64,000 nt of DNA, from NCBI GenBank assembly GCA_022579005.1, contig MU401462.1, positions 124,001 through 188,000 on the forward strand, read 5' to 3'. Below, one piece after another: positions 37,541 through 48,096 of this stretch. Every line of letters begins with the position of its first letter. Positions within the stretch are counted from its first letter, which is position 1. The notes beneath the pieces were generated by a model that was not told where the DNA came from, made no database searches, and saw only the letters and a list, made by a program, of their open reading frames with translations. The DNA comes from Poronia punctata (Eukaryota > Ascomycota > Sordariomycetes > Xylariales > Xylariaceae). The position numbers were made by a program, and so were the translations under genes.

Positions 37541-38171
37541 CCTGGATTGGCTGCACGTGAGAGCAGGGATGTGTTGGCCCTGCCTTTCTATCGTGCTCAC
37601 CTTGAAGTGAGGAGACGGAGGTTTAATACAATTTTATTGAAAACGCGGCAGGCCAGCTAGCGAAGGATATCTATACTGGGATTTAAAAATATGTGTGATA
37701 TTTGCCAGCCAAAAAGATATTTACAGCGAACAGTTTGGGGCAGTAAGTTATATTCGTTTGACAATATTTCAATATTTCCCGTTGTATCTACATGCTAGTG
37801 AGGTCTACACGATCCCCCTACAAGGCAACCAATAGCTTCTCTTCCCCTTCATCTTCGATGGAACATTGGTTGAAGAAAGTGCATCTCTCTTCTGCGCATT
37901 CCTATCCTGTTTGGTGGTTCGAGTCACTATTCTGGGCGCGTTCCGGGCCGGCCAATCACCTAATGGTTAGGTTAGCCTAAAATCCACAATTAGTGTAACT
38001 TCGCACGCCCCGATACTGTACCCGCACCATGAAACAGACCGCTGCCCGCCGCCCGTTTGCGTCTTCAACTCAAGCGAGCCTTCGTCTCTTCAATGGATGT
38101 GAGAACTCATGGATGCCCAACACATGATATCAACCAAACACCAAAAGCTCCCTAGTTCCACAAATGATACC
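37541..38171. promoter_or_regulatory. divergent promoter of DCL2 and the RCC1-like gene
   Basis: 631 bp between two start codons facing away from each other. It contains the likely DCL2 leader intron (37542-37600) and an AT-rich core at about 37620-37760. No specific factor site could be assigned. Shared regulation is inferred only from the layout. Confidence 0.45.
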
Positions 38172-39282
38172 ATGGACCTGTATGTATCCGGGTTCAACGC
38201 CTGGAGACAACTAGACTTCCATCCACCTTCGGGTGACCGTGCGACTGAGGAGCCAGATGATGTTGTAACGTTTCGAAAGGTACTCTCAGAGAGACTTATT
38301 GAAGTCCAGTATGCAGACCTTACCTCCACCATAGGTAAAGAAAGGAAGTCTTTCCCTAATGTCTCTCGAAAGGTGAGCTAATAGTATTAAAATCCGTATT
38401 ATGAAGTCAACACTTCTTCCGGACTACGATATGCTGGCTCTTTTGGTGACGGGCTTGAATCGGACATCAAGCAAAGACTGCTCTCGGGTACAGCTGCCAT
38501 TGCAGGTAACGGCCTTATCGCCGGTATGTTAAGTTTAGACCTCGTGCTACCAGAATCACAACTTAATGAATACGTTTCCAAGTGTATGATGGAATCGACA
38601 CCGTCACCCAACACCCTCTGCTCCCATCCCCTGGCTCAGAGAAGGTCCAGACATACTCCGGTATGGGTGATATCGTCCAGCTAGTAGCCTATGAAACAGG
38701 GTTTGCTGCCCTAGCACGAACGGGTAAGGTATGGACGTGGGGAGATGAGCGTTACGCTGCTCCGTTAGGGAGGGAGATCACAACTACGAGGTGAGAAATA
38801 GCCTACTATCTTCTAGCTACTGTTTTCTTCTGATACGAGCGTCGATATTCCCTAGTCCTGCAGTTAGGCCTGGTCTTGTTAATGATCTGGATGATTTACC
38901 TTCGGGCAAGGTAAAGAAAATCGACGCAGCGGGATACACAGTGCTAGCTTTGACCGATGGCAATGATCTCTATTTTTGGGGGGGACACCCAGCACGAGGG
39001 CCTATCTTGGGAGACATATCAAGTAGTCCTGCCCCAGTGGACATGGGAGATAAGGACATAGTAGATTGTTCCGTCGGCGAAGCACATATTATTGTGTTAA
39101 CATCGGATGGTTATGTGTACGTCGTCGGCGAGAACACCAACGGTCAGCTTGGCGTGCCGCTAGAGAAAACGACATCGTGGCACAGGGTGACCCTCCCTCT
39201 CAGCCCAGAACATGCCATCGTTGGTGTCAAAGCGGGACGGCGGAGCTCATTGATAATAACTCAAAACACTTATCATGCTTAG
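38172..39282 (+). CDS. RCC1-repeat (beta-propeller) protein
   Basis: A protein with RCC1/ATS1-type repeats, likely a seven-bladed propeller used in protein binding or nucleotide exchange. Exons: 38172-38334, 38407-38523, 38583-38790, 38856-39282; 304 residues. The start MDLYVSGFNAWRQLDF is a first RCC1-type blade (compare the usual G-N-G-QL). Further blades show TGKVWTWGDERYAAPLG, NDLYFWGGHPARG and SDGYVYVVGENTNGQLGVPL, the last matching the repeat consensus very well. The first intron must use the GTAAAG donor at 38335, because the later GTGAGC would break the frame. It is smaller than true RCC1 (seven full repeats), so the Ran exchange role is not supported. Its stop is only 77 bp from the PRE8 stop on the other strand. 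Confidence 0.8.
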
Positions 39283-39359
39283 CAAGCCCATCTCGATCCT
39301 CTATGATGATGTCGATCTATGGTACATATAAGTTTTCGCATGACGCTGAAAGCCCAAGA

Positions 39360-40476
39360 TCATAGGTTCGTCAAGTAGTCTTCAATCTCCTGCGGTGTTA
39401 ACTTCCGGAAGCGAGGACCTGTCGCGCCCTCGACACCCTCAACGCCGAGGAGGTGGTCTGCTGGTGGGCCGACGATACCTTGGGCATGTTAGCGGGTTCA
39501 ATAACACTAGGGAAGAGGCGGTCTTGTGAATTACCTATCTCGATAGTCTCTCCATTCATTTCTCCTTCAATAGTCTCCTTCAGTGTAAGCAGGGCAATGT
39601 GTACGGCATCCTCCAGCTCAAGACCTTCAGTGTATCTCTTCTCCAGAAACGTCTTTGCGGTCGTGGCGCTCTTGCCGATGGCAGTAGCCTTCCAGGGGTA
39701 GTAAGCACCAGACGGATCAACTTGGTAGAGCATAGGTCCACCCTTGAGAATGCCGCCAGTTTTGCCGGTAGGTTTCTTCTTCTCGTCCTCGGTCGTTTCG
39801 CTTTCGACGGCTGCCTGTTCATCTGGCATGACGCCCTCGTCCCACCCCGCAATCAGAAGGCTGACACCGTAGGGCCGCACACCACCAGATTGTGTAGCTT
39901 CTTGCATGACCCGGGCAACATCCTGCACTAATATCCGAGTTGGGGGATATTCGTTGTACACTCGCTTGTAGTTGGTGTGGGAAACTTTCCGCGCCTTGTC
40001 AACCAACACCCGATAATCTGGGCCCATACCAGCGTATACCATGCCGATGTTGGGGGTGATGAGGCTGATCTTCGATAGGGAGGCGGGGTCGGTGAGCGGT
40101 GACGATGACTTCTTTTCGGTCGCTAAAACGATACCGTTGGTAGCTTGAGAGGGGTCAGCGACTCACTGTATTACGAGGCGACGTGCTGTTGTGAGATTAC
40201 CTTTGATACCCAGGGCTGTTACACCCTGGTTGACGGCGTTGAGGGCATACTCTGTGGTGCATCCCCGCTGTTAGCAAGGTCTCGGGGAGGTGAAGTGAGG
40301 TCCTCGGCCGCGGTGTCGGTGGTATTGTAGATGCGATTCGAAATAAACATACCAATCTGTCCGAGCTTCCCACTAGTATATAATTAGCTGTGGACGAAGA
40401 AAGCAACAGGCGCTGATGAGGTGGGGAGTTACCTTGGGGAAAAAGTGGTCAGGGAGAACGAGTAGCGGTCTGCCAT
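39360..40476 (-). CDS. PRE8: 20S proteasome subunit alpha-2
   Basis: Structural alpha-ring subunit of the 20S proteasome core, gating substrate entry; it has no peptidase activity. Exons: 40476-40433, 40372-40353 (20 nt), 40251-40201, 40143-39535, 39478-39360; 280 residues. The alpha-type N-terminal signature is spread over the first three exons: [20 protein letters not shown] and then [20 protein letters not shown]. Later motifs include [20 protein letters not shown] and [20 protein letters not shown], which identify alpha-2. The C-terminus ([16 protein letters not shown] and onward) is on the last exon. Oddity: between [12 protein letters not shown] and [10 protein letters not shown] there is a charged insertion of roughly 33 residues (about 142-174; [19 protein letters not shown]) that yeast Pre8 lacks, making it about 30 residues longer. 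Confidence 0.95.
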
Positions 40477-41500
40477 GACTACCTAAAATTAGAAGCCCAA
40501 GTGTTATGAGATATGATGCGGTCTACAAGTGTGTATGGCGGTAGCGAAGGGGAACTGGGAGGTTAGGTCGAACACTGAGATGAGGTGCGTATGCGGTTGT
40601 AAGGCCTTGGGTAATCGAGAGCGAGATAGAGCTGGTCTTCTACAGCTTCCAACCTCTAGGCATCGCCAGTGCACGCGTCAAAGCTCCAGCGCAATCCTTA
40701 CAGAGCATCAACCCCCTCCACACCCCAATTCCTAGAAAAGGTGCTTGTAGGTAGGTACCTACTTTAGGTACCACCGTACCACCTGGAGAGTGCAGCCCAC
40801 TTTAGATTGCATAAGACAGCTGCCACGAGCTTGAGCACAAGTGACAAGGGAAGCAATGCATGGATCTCCACCTGTTGCCTGAAATAACATAAATAAACGA
40901 TTTTGCGGCCCCATTACTTCAAGTAAGCTTTTCTAATTCCTACCTATATTTTTACCACCACTCAGGAAAGGGAAGAAGACACCTTTTTAGAAGCCAAGGT
41001 TACTTCATGGACAGCACATAATTGCAAGTGAAGTGCCAGGATTGTTGCATTGGCACGGTTTCTCCTGCAAGCACTTCCCTGTAACATCCTTACCCAAGAA
41101 CGCATTCGATAAGAGGTGTGCTAATCGGAAGCTTGGGGGTTCTTTCTCAACTCTAGATGGGTGTATTGGTCTTGTAATGCCTGGCCGTTACATCCGAAAT
41201 ATTTGGTTGATCGGGTTCTACTAGGCTTTATATAGCGACTAAAGCCTGCTAGTTCCAGCCGCCAGCTGTCCTTTGACCTCGTCCATACAAACAATGGTCT
41301 GTATTACTCGACTTATTTCCTCAACCCTACAGTTTTAGTAGTGGTATCAGTCTACTCGCATGGTCTATCATCACAGGCTTGCTTGAGTTGCCTAACCTAG
41401 GTCGCCTCATCCATACAAACCAGTTTTTCTATGCCGCCCTAACGTCTAAACCTTAATCTTTTTTGTCCCAAACAGATACCACATATAGATTGGACCGGCA
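40477..41500. promoter_or_regulatory. divergent promoter of PRE8 and the RING-CH gene
   Basis: 1.0 kb between divergent starts. It has a GGTAGGTACCTACTTTAGGTACC palindromic-looking cluster at 40749-40772. On the RING-CH side there are three short upstream ATG frames (41294-41338, 41360-41386, 41431-41442). No site could be named with confidence. Confidence 0.4.
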
Positions 41501-42497
41501 ATGGAGCCCCAGTCAAGTTGGAATTGGGATGGCGCACCCAGTGCTCCCGAAGGCGCAAACACCGCAGGCGCAGGTCGCCAGTCTCCAAGCTCTCCAAGGA
41601 ATGAAGGTGCCCGACAACATGGGTCGTCTTCAGATACCAATGCCGACGGCGAACCGAAACATAGTCGGAAATGTCGAATATGTCTCGAATGGGTACCTCC
41701 CACATATGAAGATGTAGGAGTGCTAGGCGGAATCCGCAATCGACGGTTGAAGAGGCAGTACATTTCTGAGGATGGAGACCGATTGATTAATCCTTGTTTG
41801 TGCAAAGGTTCGATCAAATACTTGCACGAAGGATGTCTGAAGTTATGGATGAATGAGAATCCGTCAAAAGGCTACAAGTGCGACATCTGCAAATACGACT
41901 ATCGGATTGAGCGGTTGTCCTGGGCCCAGCGGCTCCGAAGTCCCCTCTTGTCGCTTCTGATGACGCTGGCCATCCTCTTTGTTGCCATTTTTTTTCTTGG
42001 ATTCGTCGCTGATCCTATTCTCGGCCTTTGGCTGGATCCTGTCGGAACAATTACGGACACGGTTGTCTCTGGTGGGAGGTTCCCGGTAGATGACTTCGAC
42101 ATTGACGAAACCGACGGCTGGTTTGAACACCTGCTCAAAGGTGTTTTCTCGCTCGGCCTTTTGGGATTTGTTAAAGCGTTTCTTGCAATGAGCCCGTGGC
42201 AATGGTGGAACTTACGCACGAGTGGCATTGTGAGTGGCGGTGCTCGTCGAGCTGGTACTGGGCGGCAAAGGATGGAAAATATCAATTTAACCTTGGTTCT
42301 CATTGGTGTTCTGACCTTTCTCTATGTAAGCCAAGCGCCCCTCCTTTAATATCCGCCAGCTAACAATGATACAGACCGTGTGGAAAGTGACGCGAAGATA
42401 TACGGAAAGAACACTCGACAGGGCTAGTCAGAATATTATGAATGTTCAGACTGACGAGGATAGCGATGACGAGGATGATGAGAATGACCAACAATAA
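41501..42497 (+). CDS. RING-CH (MARCH-type) membrane E3 ubiquitin ligase
   Basis: Membrane-bound ubiquitin ligase of the RINGv class. Exons: 41501-42325 and 42375-42497; the 49-nt intron has GTAAGC, a CTAAC branch and ACAG; 315 residues. The N-terminus is Ser/Pro-rich and disordered. The C4HC3 domain spans residues about 58-130: CRICLEW, then CLCKGSIKYLHEGCLKLW, then CDICKYDY. Two or more membrane segments follow (LLSLLMTLAILFVAIFFLGF; LGLLGFVKAFLAM; LTLVLIGVLTFLY). The tail is acidic. The organelle is not evident from sequence; Doa10 and MARCH relatives sit in ER or endosomal membranes. The spacing between CRIC and CLCKG is longer than in animal MARCH proteins, as is common in fungi. Confidence 0.87.
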
Positions 42498-43852
42498 GGA
42501 GGTCCAAAGGACTTATCGTGGTTTCGAAATGCGCCGGTTAATGACCTGGAAGCTATGATATCCCATCGCACACTCTTAAGTTGCCTAGAAGCTATTCTTC
42601 CATGTCTTGTCAACTAGTCTGTGTGCGAAGATTGATACCTGGGCTCAGCTTTAGAGCATAGACGTCTTGTCTATGCTCAACTACAGCAAACCCAGGAGGT
42701 CAAGCGTGCTACCAGGTATTCGCGTCGGCCCCTTGGGGTTGTTCGCATGGACCTGCTAATAGCTAACCCTCGCCAGATCAGGCATTCGACCTTTCGAGAT
42801 AAAGGTGTGCTATGCAAGGGCTTGATATATTTTACGTTACATAGCTTTTTTGTACATCATTGTGCTTTCTATCATGATCCATTTCAACCTGCATCCGACG
42901 GCTTCGGTTTTTTTCTTCTGGTGAGACGAGCAGGCGTCCCTACGATGAGCTCCAAGCGCATGCCGTGTCTATCATGTGTTGTTAAGTGGTGTTGGGTAAT
43001 ACCTTATGGATTTGAAGCCTTGCCTAGGTCGATGCAATATGCGATATTGTTCTTGTCACAAAACAAGAATACCTACTCATGACTGACTTAGTCACTCGTA
43101 AGCCCGCCTTCTCACCAAACTGTCGATTTGGCCAATTGGGCAAGTGATGACAGTGGTATGAGTTATGAGCATTCAGTGCCGTAATTACAGTACAAGGATA
43201 ATAAATCTGAAAGAAGAATGAGATCGCCAAATCCGCTAATCTTGGTGGGTATTCCGCAAGTAATACTGGCAGTACAGGGATCCATGCCGGGTGATCATTG
43301 CCTAAAGTAGCTAAATTCTAGCAACTCCCTAAATCTAGACTTTCCCTAACTTTGGCGGCCACTGCCAGATATGTTGGCTCTGCAAATACCTATCAAATTA
43401 TGTCGAACGTTTTGGTTCAATCCGCAATACTGTTGTGTGTAGCTGGTTGATCATATCATCAATCCCTGAAAGGGAAATTCAAGTTTTACCTAACCATCCG
43501 GGTGCTTGCACAACTAGGATTTCTGCATTCTCTATCCGCTCGCCCCTTTGCCCGTCTCTCCACTATATAATTCGTCCCAAAATCGACACATAACCTGCGC
43601 TCCACGATAGATCTCGACCTGCGTCTCTGTAAATAGCTACTCGTACGCATTCGTTCGACACAACGCGAGAAATAGCTCCCTATCCCGCATCCGACTCTTC
43701 GAAGCGCTCCGACCCAAATCCGAGGCAGGTGCTGTATCTCGCTGCGTGTACGTCGAGGCAGCGATCGAACTAAACTCCGACTCTTTCAGACGCCTCCTTT
43801 CAGGCCAGGCTTCCCTTTTACCCTTGACTGGGTTGGCGAGCCCGCGGACACA
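42498..43852. other. intergenic, 1.35 kb, with a stem-loop
   Basis: This holds the RING-CH 3' region and the mannosyltransferase promoter. A perfect 10-bp stem with a 5-nt loop lies at 42654-42678. Near the downstream gene there is a CTATATAA word at about 43563, 290 bp before the ATG. No further gene seen. Confidence 0.5.
42654..42678. repeat. perfect inverted repeat, 10-bp stem, 5-nt loop
   Basis: GAGCATAGAC, loop GTCTT, GTCTATGCTC. Flanking bases TACCTGGG (upstream) and CCCAGG (downstream) can extend the fold with internal loops. It sits about 160 nt after the RING-CH stop, so it may be part of that gene's 3' UTR. Confidence 0.7.
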
Positions 43853-44903
43853 ATGCATTTCGCCTATCCACCCCGGAAGGACTCCCATCCGCTACCCTTT
43901 CGACCCCGAAGATCAGGAGTGCCCAGAATAAGAAGAAGCCACTTAAAATCAATATTGCTATTTGTACTGGCTATCATAGGCCTGATCTGGCTATTCTCCG
44001 GCAGCTCGAAGTCCAATGGGCATCGCTCAATATCAGGCAAACCTCCGGTAGTGGTGGTAACCGTATTCGACGATAAGTACGACAATACCGCGTATTCAAA
44101 ACAAATCAAAGACAACAGGTTGCAATATGCCGAAAAGCACGGTAAGGCTATAGTTAAAACATCGAAGGAAGAACAGATCCTAACGCCAATTAGGTTATGG
44201 CACTCTCATTGCAAGAGCCAGCGACTACGACTTAGAAGGGGCTCCGTCTTCTTGGGCGAAGGTGGTAGCCATGAGGCACGCTATTACGAAATATCCCGAC
44301 TGCAAATATATCTGGTACCTCGATCAACACGCATTGATCATGAATCCCCGCTCCCGAGTCGAAGAGCATGTGATGGGCACCCGGAAGCTCGAGGAGATGA
44401 TGCTCAAGGACCATCCGGTTGTGCCACCAGACAGCATAATCAAGACTTTCTCACATGTCAGAGCTCGTGACATTGATTTCGTTGCCACCCAGGACAAAGA
44501 CGGTCTTGCTACCACTAGCATGGTCATCAAGAATGGGGAATGGGCCAAATTCTTCCTCGATACGTGGTTCGACCCGATGTATCGCAGTTACAACTTTCAG
44601 AAAGCGGAGACTCATGCGCTGGTATGAAGCCTCTGTTAGCTCACTGCTACACACTATAGCCATGCTGACCACCGTATACAGGAACATATTGTGCAATGGC
44701 ACCCCACCATCCTGTCGAAAATGGCCATCATTCCTCAGCGAGTCGTCAATGCCTATTCAATGCCAAAATACGGCGCACAGTATAATGATGGGGATATCGC
44801 TATAGTGTTCGCACACTGTACAGGCGGTGGCACCAAAAGCTGTGCCAACGAAGCCGAGCGTTACTCGCAGCAATGGCGGGCGTCTTTCGGTACTGAACAT
44901 TAA
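43853..44903 (+). CDS. GT34 alpha-1,6-mannosyltransferase, Mnn10/Mnn11-like
   Basis: Golgi type II glycosyltransferase of family GT34, which extends the alpha-1,6-mannan backbone as part of the M-Pol II complex. Exons: 43853-44141, 44194-44621, 44682-44903; introns 52 and 60 nt; 312 residues. A short basic cytosolic tail is followed by the signal anchor (SILLFVLAIIGLIWLFSG, about residues 33-50). The catalytic domain starts VVVVTVFDDKYDN and includes YGTLIARASDY, a WAKVVAMRHAI helix, and the nucleotide-sugar/metal site YIWYLDQHALIMNP. Downstream blocks ATQDKDGLATTSMVIKN and GDIAIVFAHCTGG are family-typical. The expected DXD reads DQH here, nearer the Mnn11 form than Mnn10. GT34 is firm; Mnn11 over Mnn10 is an inference. 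Confidence 0.87.
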
Positions 44904-46205
44904 TGCGTGCACTACCAGGTCGAACCGGGTTCGCAGGCGGCTCGGACCCAAGCGAGTAATGGCCCGACGTGAAACGATCAAAAAGGGGAAAAGTTGGTAA
45001 TGTTAATGAGGTTGGCGTTTATGGATATGGTCACATACGACATCCTCTGGTACACGGTTGGGTCGGGCACAATGGGAACTCTGGCATTTACATTGGTGTT
45101 TTGCGTACCTGTGGCGGTTGCGTTCTTGTTTAATCGATGGAAATATTGCTTTCCAGCCAGTCTGAAGTGACATCCATGAAGAGGGGGGGTTTTATCCCCT
45201 CGTTGTTTCCAGTCACATAATTGACTGCTGTTCTGCATTTTCTGCACCTTGGGTGGGTGTCGAGGAGTTTACATTTTATACATAGTTGAGGCGCATCGCA
45301 AGATATAATGTCTCGTTTAGATTCCATTGCTCGATCATCGCTTGATGTCAGTCGACTAACTAGCAAATGAGTTACTCAGTTTACACGTCTCCTTTGCAAA
45401 TATTTTTGGAGGTGATAGAGTACGATTGTCAACGAACATTCACGGGGCTTACACTATATTTATTATTGTGAGTACCATGTAACGTCATGAAATTCTGTCT
45501 CGTTAGAACTACGTATATAAGGTGTAAACAAGATTGATGTTGAATTCAATACGTGTACGTGTAGATTACTAGATATGGCGTCGGGTTGTCGGCCAGTAAG
45601 ATTTAGGGCAATTGTCATCGTGGCCATTCTCCAAAGCATCTCGGATCAGATAAGAAGAGAGCGAGCTCGCATTCGCCAATAGTGGCTCCGTGTCTTAAAG
45701 TACGTAATAAGCAGGCCTCAAATTGGGTAAGGGGCCGTTGGTGTCACTGGTTATCCATGAAATCGACAGCACCCATGCATGTGATTAACTGATTTTACTG
45801 CCCGATGATGAGTGCATCTCTTCAGTTTGCGGGGGGCCCCGCCAGTATAGTACATGGATAATGGAGTGACAGTAGTGCGCAGTATGCGACCGGCCCAGAA
45901 CCCGTTCCTACTGTAGGTACCTCGTTTAAGCCGAGACGAACTTCCCAAAAATTTTGGTCCTTTGACCCGCGTCGTCGGTAGCCACATTCTCTTGCTTAAA
46001 CCACTTCTTCTCCCGTTCCTCTGGGGTATTTAGAATAATCACTCCCATAGAGACTGCGTGCAGCGATTTGCCTGTGTCCCGCGCTTTCTAATGGTCGACC
46101 GTCTTCTTAGCAAACTTTGTAATTGATCGCACAGGCGAACCGAGGGAACCGAGGCAGGACAGGCGCCGCAAACTCACATCCCACACAACGTATTAACTCA
46201 ACATC
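44904..46205. other. intergenic, 1.3 kb
   Basis: 3' region of the mannosyltransferase and promoter of DPL1; both genes point right. An ACGTGTACGTGTAG word is at about 45552. No coding frame is convincing. Confidence 0.45.
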
Positions 46206-48096
46206 ATGCCTGGCTCGTCGCGCATGCCCATCAGCCTGCGGGAAAGCTTGAATAGCGTCAAGCGGGCCCGGCCGGCGACTACGCTGCAGTCGCTGCAATT
46301 CATCAACCTTGATTTGTAAGTACCGTGATTCGCTCGGTGGCATCCTCCGGGCTCATCTCATGCACAACCCAACCCCGACGGCATCACGCTGTAGGAAACA
46401 ACTCCTTTGCTAATCGGTTCCAATTCAATAGGTTTCGAAATATCGTCTTCTTCTTCTTTATCCTCCGCATAATCCGTCGCACTTTCTGGAAACTCAAAGG
46501 CCGCGGCCTCGTCGGTACCGTCATCGAGCTATATACCGATGCTCGTCGCATACTATATGGATACTTCCTGCGTGCTCCGGGTATCCGGAACAAGGTACGC
46601 AAGCAGGTGGACGAGTCTTTGGCCAAGGTCCAGGCGAAGATGATACCGGCCGCCGGATCTAGATACCTAGCATTACCCAAGGAGGGGTGGACGGAGGAGG
46701 CGCTACAGAAGGAACTCGAGGACCTGGCCAACATGGACCATACGAGATGGGAGGACGGCTTTGTCTCCGGCGCCGTATACCACGGCGAAGACGACTTGTT
46801 GAAATTGCAGACCGAGGCGTATGGAAAGTTTACCGTCGCGAATCCGATCCATCCTGATGTCTTTCCTGGTGTTCGCAAGATGGAAGCCGAGGTTGTCGCC
46901 ATGGTGCTATCCCTCTTCCATGCGCCGCCAACAGCTGCCGGCGTATCCACAAGCGGAGGCACCGAAAGTATCCTCATGGCTTGCTATAGTGCGCGACAAA
47001 AGGCCTATGTCGAGCGAGGCGTCACAGAGCCAGAGATGTAGGTCTATCCGGTCATCGGTCCGCAAACCACTTTATGACATCATTTGTACTCACGTGGAAT
47101 AGGATCCTGCCGGAGACGGCGCATACGGCCTTCCGGAAAGCAGGCGACTACTTCAAGATCAAAATTCATCTGGTGCCCTGCCCGGCCCCTTCTCATCAGG
47201 TGGACGTTCACCGGGTATCGCGCCTCATCAACTCCAACACCATCATGCTAGTTGGCTCAGCGCCTAATTTCCCCCACGGGATCATCGACGATATATCAGC
47301 TCTTTCTAAGCTAGCGCTTAAGCGCCGATTACCCCTACACGTAGACTGCTGTCTGGGGTCATTCCTGGTCCCCTTCTTAGAGAAAGCCGGCTTTGAAACC
47401 GAGCCATTCGATTTCCGCCTGAAAGGCGTAACCTCCATCTCGTGCGACACGCATAAGTATGGATTCGCACCAAAAGGCAACTCCACCGTATTGTACCGGA
47501 CCCAAGAATTGCGCAAGTACCAGTACTTCGTATCACCGGACTGGTCTGGCGGTATTTACGCATCGCCGGGCATCGCCGGCTCGCGCCCGGGCGCCCTGAT
47601 CGCAGGGTGTTGGGCTAGCATGATGAAGGTCGGCGAGGCCGGCTATGTGGAAGCATGTGTGAAGATTGTGGGGTGCGCAAAGAAGATCGCAGAACACGTC
47701 GCCATGTCACCCGCGTTGGCCGCTGAACTCGACCTCATCGGCCGCCCCCTCGTCTCGGTCGTCGCCTTTACCGCCCGCAACCTGAACATCTATGACATCG
47801 CCGACGGCATGTCTCAGAGGGGCTGGCACCTCAACGCCCTCCAGAACCCACCGGCCATACACATCGCCGTGACCATGCCGATAGTAAAGGTCTGGGAACG
47901 CCTCGTTGCCGACCTAGAGGCCGTCGTCGAGACAGAGCGCGAGAAGGAGCGCGTCCGTGCTGTCGAGGGCAAGAGTCCCAAAGGAAAGGCGAGCGGCGAT
48001 ACCGCCGCTCTGTACGGTGTCGCCGGATCCCTGCCCAACAAGGCTGTTGTCGTCGATCTGGCCACGGGCTTTTTGGATCTTATGTATAAAGCTTAG
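46206..48096 (+). CDS. DPL1: sphingosine-1-phosphate (dihydrosphingosine phosphate) lyase
   Basis: PLP enzyme of the ER membrane that splits long-chain base phosphates into a fatty aldehyde and phosphoethanolamine, the exit step of sphingolipid breakdown. Exons: 46206-46315, 46432-47037, 47103-48096; 569 residues. One membrane anchor near the N-terminus (FRNIVFFFFILRIIRRTF, about 38-55) is followed by the group II decarboxylase-type fold: GAVYHGEDDLLKLQTEAYGK, NPIHPDVFPGVRKMEAEVV, STSGGTESILMACY, HVDCCLGSFLVPF, and the PLP lysine in SCDTHKYGFAPKG (Lys357). A charged linker near the C-terminus (EREKERVRAVEGKSPKGK) is usual for fungal forms. All catalytic landmarks are present. The second intron uses a GTAGGT donor. 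Confidence 0.95.
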
